From contig MCFH01000037.1 in NCBI GenBank assembly GCA_002104945.1, positions 1-64,000 on the forward strand: a DNA stretch of 64,000 nucleotides, written 5' to 3'. The notes under the pieces were generated by a model. It saw nothing but the letters and a program-made list of their open reading frames with translations. It did no database searches and was not told the origin of the DNA. Positions 57,558 through 64,000 of the stretch are shown here, piece after piece. Within the stretch, counting starts at the first letter, position 1. Every line of letters starts with the position of its first letter. This DNA is from Piromyces finnis. Lineage: Eukaryota > Neocallimastigomycota > Neocallimastigomycetes > Neocallimastigales > Neocallimastigaceae. The position numbers and the translations under genes are program-made.

Positions 57558-60308
57558 CCATTATTATTATTAGATTATTGGTATATATATATATATATAT
57601 TGGTATATATTTAAAAAATAAAAAATAAAAATATTAAATTTATTTTTAAAGAGTTTCATGGAAAGTTCTGGCAATAACTTCTCTTTGTTGTTGTGGTGAT
57701 AAACGAATAAAGTGAACTGCATATCCTGAAACACGAATGGTTAAGTTTGGATAGTTTTCGGGATGAATCATGGCATCTTCTAATGTTTCACGAACTAAAA
57801 CATTAACATTTAGGTGGAATCCGCCTTGACTAAAGTAGCCATCTAATAATCCTGTAAGATTAATAATACGCTCGTTTTCAATTTTACCTAACACGGTAGG
57901 AACAAATGTAAATGTATTGGAAATACCATCTTTACAATATTCATATTCAACTTTACTAACGGAATTGAGTGAAGCTACTGCGCCATTAGTTTCACGACCA
58001 TGCATTGGATTACATCCTGGTGCAAATGCTTCTCCACTTTTACGTCCATCAGGTGTGGATCCTGTCTTCTTACCATAAACAACATTAGATGTAATGGTTA
58101 AAATAGATAATGTATGTTCTGCTCCTCTGTATGCTGGATATTTCTTTAATTTACCAAGGAATATTTTAGGGAGTTCAATGGCAAATTGATCAACACGATC
58201 ATCATCATTTCCGAATTTGGGGAAATCGCCTTCAATTTTGAAGTCGGTAGTTAATCCTGTTTCAGGATTACGAATTGGAAATACTTTAGCATGCTTAATA
58301 GCTGAGAATGAATCAACAATGACAGAGAAACCTGCAATACCAAATGCCATGTAACGATGAACATTTGTATCGTGTAATGCCATTTGAACAGCTTCATAGC
58401 AATATCTATCATGAGAGTAGTGAATGGTGTTCATGGTGTTGACATAAAGACATGCAATCCAATCCATTGCTTTATCATAAATTTCCCATGCTGATTCGAA
58501 ATTAACAGATCCATCTTCATTTAATTTGATATCTCCGAAATCTGGTCCGACTTGCTTTTCTGTTCTTTCATCATAACCATGATTGAAAGCATAAAGTAAA
58601 AGTTTGGCCAAGTTGCAACGAGCTCCGAAGAATTGCATATCTTTTCCAATTCTCATTTGTGAAACGCAACAGGCAATTGCATAGTCATCTCCAAACATAT
58701 CGTTCATGAGATTATCATTTTCATATTGAATGGATGAAGTATCAATTGAAATTTTGTTACAGAAATTTTTGAAAGATGTTGGAAGTTTATTATTCCATAA
58801 AACGGTGATATTTGGTTCAGGAGCTGCTCCAAGAGTTCTGAGAGTATTAACAATACGATAAGAAGTTTTACTAACTAATGGTCTTCCATCTATTCCCATA
58901 CCACCAACAACCATGGTAACCCATGTTGGATCACCGGCAAATAAGTCATTGTATTCAGGAGTACGTAAATGACGAACTAATCTAAGTTTGATGATTAATT
59001 GATCGATTAAATCTTGAGCTTCTGCTTCCGTCAAAATTCCTTTCTTCATATCATTTTCGATGTATACATCAAAGAAACAATCAACACGGCCAAAAGACAT
59101 GGCTGCTCCATCTTGATCCTTAACACTAGCGAGATAGCCAAAGTAAGTGTATTGAATGGCTTCTTTAGCATTTGTAGCTGGCTTAGAAATATCAAATCCA
59201 TATCTTTGACCAAGACCTTTTAATTCGTTGAGAGCTCTGATTTGTTCTGAAATTTCTTCTCTTGTACGCATACTTTCTTCTGTCATGGTGATTCCAAGAG
59301 AAAGTTTATCTTGTTGTTTCCATTCGATTAATTGATCAACACCGTATAAAGCAACACGACGGTAATCACCAATGATACGACCACGACCATATCCATCTGG
59401 TAAACCTGTGAGAATAGCATTAGATCTTGCTTTTCTCATTTCTGGAGTGTAAAGATCAAAGACACAATCATTGTGAGTTTTACGATATTTGAATATCTCT
59501 TCAACAGAAGGATCAATATTGCGATCATAAGCTTTTAAAGCATTCTTGACAACACGAACACCACCGAATGGCTTAATAGAACGCTTGAGAGGTGCATCAG
59601 TTTGTAAACCAACAATATCTTCTTTTTCTTTTATAATATAACCAGCTTCATGAGAATTAACTGTTGAGATAGTTTTGTTATCAACATCAAGGCAGCCATT
59701 ACTTTTTATTTCTTCAACACGGAGTTCACAACATTTAGCCCATACATCCTTAGTATTTTGAGATGCTTCAGTTACGAGGAATGAAGCATCACCTTCATAT
59801 GGAGTGTAATTTTCTTTAATCCACTTGGCAACGTCAATAACTTGCATTTTGATAATTTATTAATTCTTTTAAAAATGTAATTTATAAATGTAAATGAAAA
59901 ATTCTATACTATTCTTTAATGATATTTAACAGTTATTATAATTATTAAAATTGTTTTATTATTATTTATATTATTATTAATATTAGTATAATATATATTC
60001 TTTTTAATTATTAAAGGTATATAATATTTTTTCTTGAAAAGAAAAATATTTTAAATTTTAAAAATCTTTAATAAACTTTCTTATTAAAATTTAATATTTA
60101 AATTGATAATGAATAATAAAAAATTTTTTGAGAAATTTTTTTTCTTTTATATTGATTTTTGAATAAATAAAAATTTATAAATCTAATATATTAGTTTATA
60201 ATTTAATATATAAAAATTTATTAAAAATAATATATTTTGTCATACCTTTTTAAATAAAAAATAAAAATAAAAAATTTTATTAATGAAAATTGAACGATAA
60301 ATTTTTGC
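57558..60308. repeat. Inverted repeat, left arm (about 2.75 kb)
   Basis: The reverse complement of 60923-63676. It covers the whole PFL gene, about 90 bases of 3' flank and about 460 bases of 5' flank. Arms look almost identical: the one difference found by eye in the 5' flank is A versus G (tactatt, 59910 region; tgctatt, in the complement of the 61323 region). Homology stops outside the arm at about 57558 and inside at about 60308. Confidence 0.95.
57646..59847 (-). CDS. Pyruvate formate-lyase, intronless, palindrome copy 1
   Basis: 733-aa PFL with the same protein as the copy at 61385. Starts [11 protein letters not shown] without the intron of the gene at 14154. Cys-Cys pair about 393-394 and radical Gly about 708 are intact. 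No presequence, so a cytosolic site is inferred. Codon use is AT-shifted (more AAA for Lys) compared with the spliced gene, which suggests lower or different expression. It is transcribed away from the palindrome centre, divergent from its twin. The 5' flank of about 460 bases is shared with the twin, so the two should be controlled alike. Confidence 0.97.
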   Translation of the reverse strand: MQVIDVAKWIKENYTPYEGDASFLVTEASQNTKDVWAKCCELRVEEIKSNGCLDVDNKTISTVNSHEAGYIIKEKEDIVGLQTDAPLKRSIKPFGGVRVVKNALKAYDRNIDPSVEEIFKYRKTHNDCVFDLYTPEMRKARSNAILTGLPDGYGRGRIIGDYRRVALYGVDQLIEWKQQDKLSLGITMTEESMRTREEISEQIRALNELKGLGQRYGFDISKPATNAKEAIQYTYFGYLASVKDQDGAAMSFGRVDCFFDVYIENDMKKGILTEAEAQDLIDQLIIKLRLVRHLRTPEYNDLFAGDPTWVTMVVGGMGIDGRPLVSKTSYRIVNTLRTLGAAPEPNITVLWNNKLPTSFKNFCNKISIDTSSIQYENDNLMNDMFGDDYAIACCVSQMRIGKDMQFFGARCNLAKLLLYAFNHGYDERTEKQVGPDFGDIKLNEDGSVNFESAWEIYDKAMDWIACLYVNTMNTIHYSHDRYCYEAVQMALHDTNVHRYMAFGIAGFSVIVDSFSAIKHAKVFPIRNPETGLTTDFKIEGDFPKFGNDDDRVDQFAIELPKIFLGKLKKYPAYRGAEHTLSILTITSNVVYGKKTGSTPDGRKSGEAFAPGCNPMHGRETNGAVASLNSVSKVEYEYCKDGISNTFTFVPTVLGKIENERIINLTGLLDGYFSQGGFHLNVNVLVRETLEDAMIHPENYPNLTIRVSGYAVHFIRLSPQQQREVIARTFHETL

Positions 60309-60922
60309 GAAATAGCCAAAATTATAGAAAACTTTATTTTGAAACACAGGAAACACAGGAATAATTTACATTAATAACTATTTTTTAATATTCAATAAAC
60401 TAACCCTTATATTAAATTTAATGGAATTTTTTACGATTGCAAAAATATTTTTTATAGGACCTTATACTGGAAAAATTAAATTTTACTTATTGACACTTTA
60501 AATAAATATTTTATATTTTAATTTTTTTATTAATTATATGCTCTTTTATTGCTTAATTCTTTAATACTTTGATGTTTATAAGAAGTAGATTAAAATAATT
60601 TCAATTATAATAATGAAAGTAATTGTTTGAATATTTTAATTTAATAAATATAATTTTATGTAATAACTTAAAAAAAAACTTTGAGAAAAAGTAAAAGTAA
60701 CAAATTATGTATATTATTTAGTAAAAAAGGAAAGTTGAAAAGTATTAAATCATACTAAAACGCCATGTATTTTTTAGTTAGTTTATTTATATTAATATCT
60801 AATTCTGTTTAATACTTAATTTTGTAAAATAATTAATATAGTTATTTGAAATATTCAAAAAGGTTAAAATTAAATATAGAAAATTCTCCCTAGAATTAAA
60901 GTTTTTTTTTTCGGTTGTTTTA
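60309..60922. other. Central spacer of the palindrome (614 bases)
   Basis: Unique AT-rich DNA between the arms. It includes a short direct repeat (aaacacagg twice, near 60342-60359). No gene is seen. It lies between two divergent PFL genes, so it may add to their promoters. Confidence 0.6.
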
Positions 60923-63676
60923 GCAAAAATTTATCGTTCAATTTTCATTAATAAAAATTTTTTATTTTTATTTTTTATTTAAAAAGGTATGACAAAATAT
61001 ATTATTTTTAATAAATTTTTATATATTAAATTATAAACTAATATATTAGATTTATAAATTTTTATTTATTCAAAAATCAATATAAAAGAAAAAAAATTTC
61101 TCAAAAAATTTTTTATTATTCATTATCAATTTAAATATTAAATTTTAATAAGAAAGTTTATTAAAGATTTTTAAAATTTAAAATATTTTTCTTTTCAAGA
61201 AAAAATATTATATACCTTTAATAATTAAAAAGAATATATATTATACTAATATTAATAATAATATAAATAATAATAAAACAATTTTAATAATTATAATAAC
61301 TGTTAAATATCATTAAAGAATAGCATAGAATTTTTCATTTACATTTATAAATTACATTTTTAAAAGAATTAATAAATTATCAAAATGCAAGTTATTGACG
61401 TTGCCAAGTGGATTAAAGAAAATTACACTCCATATGAAGGTGATGCTTCATTCCTCGTAACTGAAGCATCTCAAAATACTAAGGATGTATGGGCTAAATG
61501 TTGTGAACTCCGTGTTGAAGAAATAAAAAGTAATGGCTGCCTTGATGTTGATAACAAAACTATCTCAACAGTTAATTCTCATGAAGCTGGTTATATTATA
61601 AAAGAAAAAGAAGATATTGTTGGTTTACAAACTGATGCACCTCTCAAGCGTTCTATTAAGCCATTCGGTGGTGTTCGTGTTGTCAAGAATGCTTTAAAAG
61701 CTTATGATCGCAATATTGATCCTTCTGTTGAAGAGATATTCAAATATCGTAAAACTCACAATGATTGTGTCTTTGATCTTTACACTCCAGAAATGAGAAA
61801 AGCAAGATCTAATGCTATTCTCACAGGTTTACCAGATGGATATGGTCGTGGTCGTATCATTGGTGATTACCGTCGTGTTGCTTTATACGGTGTTGATCAA
61901 TTAATCGAATGGAAACAACAAGATAAACTTTCTCTTGGAATCACCATGACAGAAGAAAGTATGCGTACAAGAGAAGAAATTTCAGAACAAATCAGAGCTC
62001 TCAACGAATTAAAAGGTCTTGGTCAAAGATATGGATTTGATATTTCTAAGCCAGCTACAAATGCTAAAGAAGCCATTCAATACACTTACTTTGGCTATCT
62101 CGCTAGTGTTAAGGATCAAGATGGAGCAGCCATGTCTTTTGGCCGTGTTGATTGTTTCTTTGATGTATACATCGAAAATGATATGAAGAAAGGAATTTTG
62201 ACGGAAGCAGAAGCTCAAGATTTAATCGATCAATTAATCATCAAACTTAGATTAGTTCGTCATTTACGTACTCCTGAATACAATGACTTATTTGCCGGTG
62301 ATCCAACATGGGTTACCATGGTTGTTGGTGGTATGGGAATAGATGGAAGACCATTAGTTAGTAAAACTTCTTATCGTATTGTTAATACTCTCAGAACTCT
62401 TGGAGCAGCTCCTGAACCAAATATCACCGTTTTATGGAATAATAAACTTCCAACATCTTTCAAAAATTTCTGTAACAAAATTTCAATTGATACTTCATCC
62501 ATTCAATATGAAAATGATAATCTCATGAACGATATGTTTGGAGATGACTATGCAATTGCCTGTTGCGTTTCACAAATGAGAATTGGAAAAGATATGCAAT
62601 TCTTCGGAGCTCGTTGCAACTTGGCCAAACTTTTACTTTATGCTTTCAATCATGGTTATGATGAAAGAACAGAAAAGCAAGTCGGACCAGATTTCGGAGA
62701 TATCAAATTAAATGAAGATGGATCTGTTAATTTCGAATCAGCATGGGAAATTTATGATAAAGCAATGGATTGGATTGCATGTCTTTATGTCAACACCATG
62801 AACACCATTCACTACTCTCATGATAGATATTGCTATGAAGCTGTTCAAATGGCATTACACGATACAAATGTTCATCGTTACATGGCATTTGGTATTGCAG
62901 GTTTCTCTGTCATTGTTGATTCATTCTCAGCTATTAAGCATGCTAAAGTATTTCCAATTCGTAATCCTGAAACAGGATTAACTACCGACTTCAAAATTGA
63001 AGGCGATTTCCCCAAATTCGGAAATGATGATGATCGTGTTGATCAATTTGCCATTGAACTCCCTAAAATATTCCTTGGTAAATTAAAGAAATATCCAGCA
63101 TACAGAGGAGCAGAACATACATTATCTATTTTAACCATTACATCTAATGTTGTTTATGGTAAGAAGACAGGATCCACACCTGATGGACGTAAAAGTGGAG
63201 AAGCATTTGCACCAGGATGTAATCCAATGCATGGTCGTGAAACTAATGGCGCAGTAGCTTCACTCAATTCCGTTAGTAAAGTTGAATATGAATATTGTAA
63301 AGATGGTATTTCCAATACATTTACATTTGTTCCTACCGTGTTAGGTAAAATTGAAAACGAGCGTATTATTAATCTTACAGGATTATTAGATGGCTACTTT
63401 AGTCAAGGCGGATTCCACCTAAATGTTAATGTTTTAGTTCGTGAAACATTAGAAGATGCCATGATTCATCCCGAAAACTATCCAAACTTAACCATTCGTG
63501 TTTCAGGATATGCAGTTCACTTTATTCGTTTATCACCACAACAACAAAGAGAAGTTATTGCCAGAACTTTCCATGAAACTCTTTAAAAATAAATTTAATA
63601 TTTTTATTTTTTATTTTTTAAATATATACCAATATATATATATATATATACCAGTAATCTAATAATAATAATAGTT
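60923..63676. repeat. Inverted repeat, right arm (about 2.75 kb)
   Basis: The reverse complement of 57558-60308; see the left arm. Outer end at about 63676, after the (TA)n stretch that follows the PFL stop. Confidence 0.95.
61385..63586 (+). CDS. Pyruvate formate-lyase, intronless, palindrome copy 2
   Basis: 733 aa, identical protein to the copy at 57646, full length from ATG 61385 to TAA 63584-63586. Active-site Cys-Cys (IACCVSQMR) and RVSGYAV glycine loop present. It also matches the partial gene at 1-1239 closely. The ATGCAAGTTATTGAC start is the exact splice product of the gene at 14154, consistent with precise intron loss. The long identical 5' flank argues that the twin arose by DNA-level inverted duplication or is kept the same by gene conversion. 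Confidence 0.97.
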   Translation: MQVIDVAKWIKENYTPYEGDASFLVTEASQNTKDVWAKCCELRVEEIKSNGCLDVDNKTISTVNSHEAGYIIKEKEDIVGLQTDAPLKRSIKPFGGVRVVKNALKAYDRNIDPSVEEIFKYRKTHNDCVFDLYTPEMRKARSNAILTGLPDGYGRGRIIGDYRRVALYGVDQLIEWKQQDKLSLGITMTEESMRTREEISEQIRALNELKGLGQRYGFDISKPATNAKEAIQYTYFGYLASVKDQDGAAMSFGRVDCFFDVYIENDMKKGILTEAEAQDLIDQLIIKLRLVRHLRTPEYNDLFAGDPTWVTMVVGGMGIDGRPLVSKTSYRIVNTLRTLGAAPEPNITVLWNNKLPTSFKNFCNKISIDTSSIQYENDNLMNDMFGDDYAIACCVSQMRIGKDMQFFGARCNLAKLLLYAFNHGYDERTEKQVGPDFGDIKLNEDGSVNFESAWEIYDKAMDWIACLYVNTMNTIHYSHDRYCYEAVQMALHDTNVHRYMAFGIAGFSVIVDSFSAIKHAKVFPIRNPETGLTTDFKIEGDFPKFGNDDDRVDQFAIELPKIFLGKLKKYPAYRGAEHTLSILTITSNVVYGKKTGSTPDGRKSGEAFAPGCNPMHGRETNGAVASLNSVSKVEYEYCKDGISNTFTFVPTVLGKIENERIINLTGLLDGYFSQGGFHLNVNVLVRETLEDAMIHPENYPNLTIRVSGYAVHFIRLSPQQQREVIARTFHETL

Positions 63677-64000
63677 ATTATTATTATTTGATTATTGTTT
63701 ACTTTTAAGGATATCTATTTATAAAATTTAAATTAATTAATGATAAAAATTTATAAATTTTTTGTAATAAAAAGAAAAAGTTATTTTCTAGTTGATAATC
63801 ATTATCATTAAATATGTAAATATTAAAACTATAAACATACGTCTATTTATAAACATTCAAATAAAAAAATTATTAAAAAATAAAAAGAATTTTTTATTAT
63901 ATTTTAAGTAATATTATAATTTATTTATTATTTATTTTTTTATATACACATTTATATGTAAATAGTTAATATTAAATACTGAATGTATTTTTTTAGTAGA
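63677..64000. other. AT-rich window end
   Basis: 324 bases of AT-rich DNA outside the right palindrome arm. No feature is seen. Confidence 0.5.

Overview
The window looks like nuclear DNA of an anaerobic gut fungus (Neocallimastigomycota; Piromyces, Neocallimastix and Anaeromyces are examples). The evidence is very AT-rich intergenic DNA with long homopolymers and (AAAT)n tracts, short AT-rich GT-AG introns, several fungal-type pyruvate formate-lyase (PFL) genes (one with a hydrogenosome-type presequence), an ESCRT BRO1/ALIX gene and non-LTR retrotransposons. The genus cannot be fixed from sequence alone.

Layout. 1-1239: 3' part of an intronless PFL. 1854-3869: a decayed LINE fragment split by an inversion. 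5132-7573(-): an 813-aa PFL with a presequence. 8441-8619 and 10388-10855: two PFL pseudogene pieces. 14154-16799(+): a codon-biased PFL whose start codon lies on a 7-nt first coding exon before a 444-nt intron. 17521-28881: two nearly identical intact LINEs head to tail, flanked as a pair by one 11-bp target-site duplication, with a four-unit 5' monomer array. 29227-33593(-): BRO1/ALIX-like gene in 4 exons. 34652-36068(-) and 36953-38406(-): two spliced paralogous type II membrane proteins, possibly glycosyltransferase-like. 39970-51798(-): a 7-exon gene for a 3646-aa fusion of a complete pyruvate:ferredoxin oxidoreductase (PFOR) with 13 tandem flavodoxin-like domains. 54310-55445(-): a two-exon 7-TM protein. 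57558-63676: a large palindrome with ~2.75-kb arms, each carrying an identical intronless PFL, in divergent orientation.

How it fits together. The locus is dominated by enzymes that split pyruvate without oxygen. PFL gives acetyl-CoA plus formate, in the cytosol and, for the presequence form, probably in the hydrogenosome. PFOR gives acetyl-CoA, CO2 and low-potential electrons. The PFOR here carries its own string of flavodoxin-like domains and an N-terminal region that looks like an organelle presequence. The most striking item is this PFOR-polyflavodoxin protein: only about five of its 13 flavodoxin domains keep canonical FMN-site motifs, and it has no FAD/NADPH reductase module. LINE activity, inversions, inverted duplication and intron loss have reshaped the PFL family in the same window.

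Spliced gene models were built by hand from GT/AG sites, reading-frame continuity and family conservation. They are predictions.
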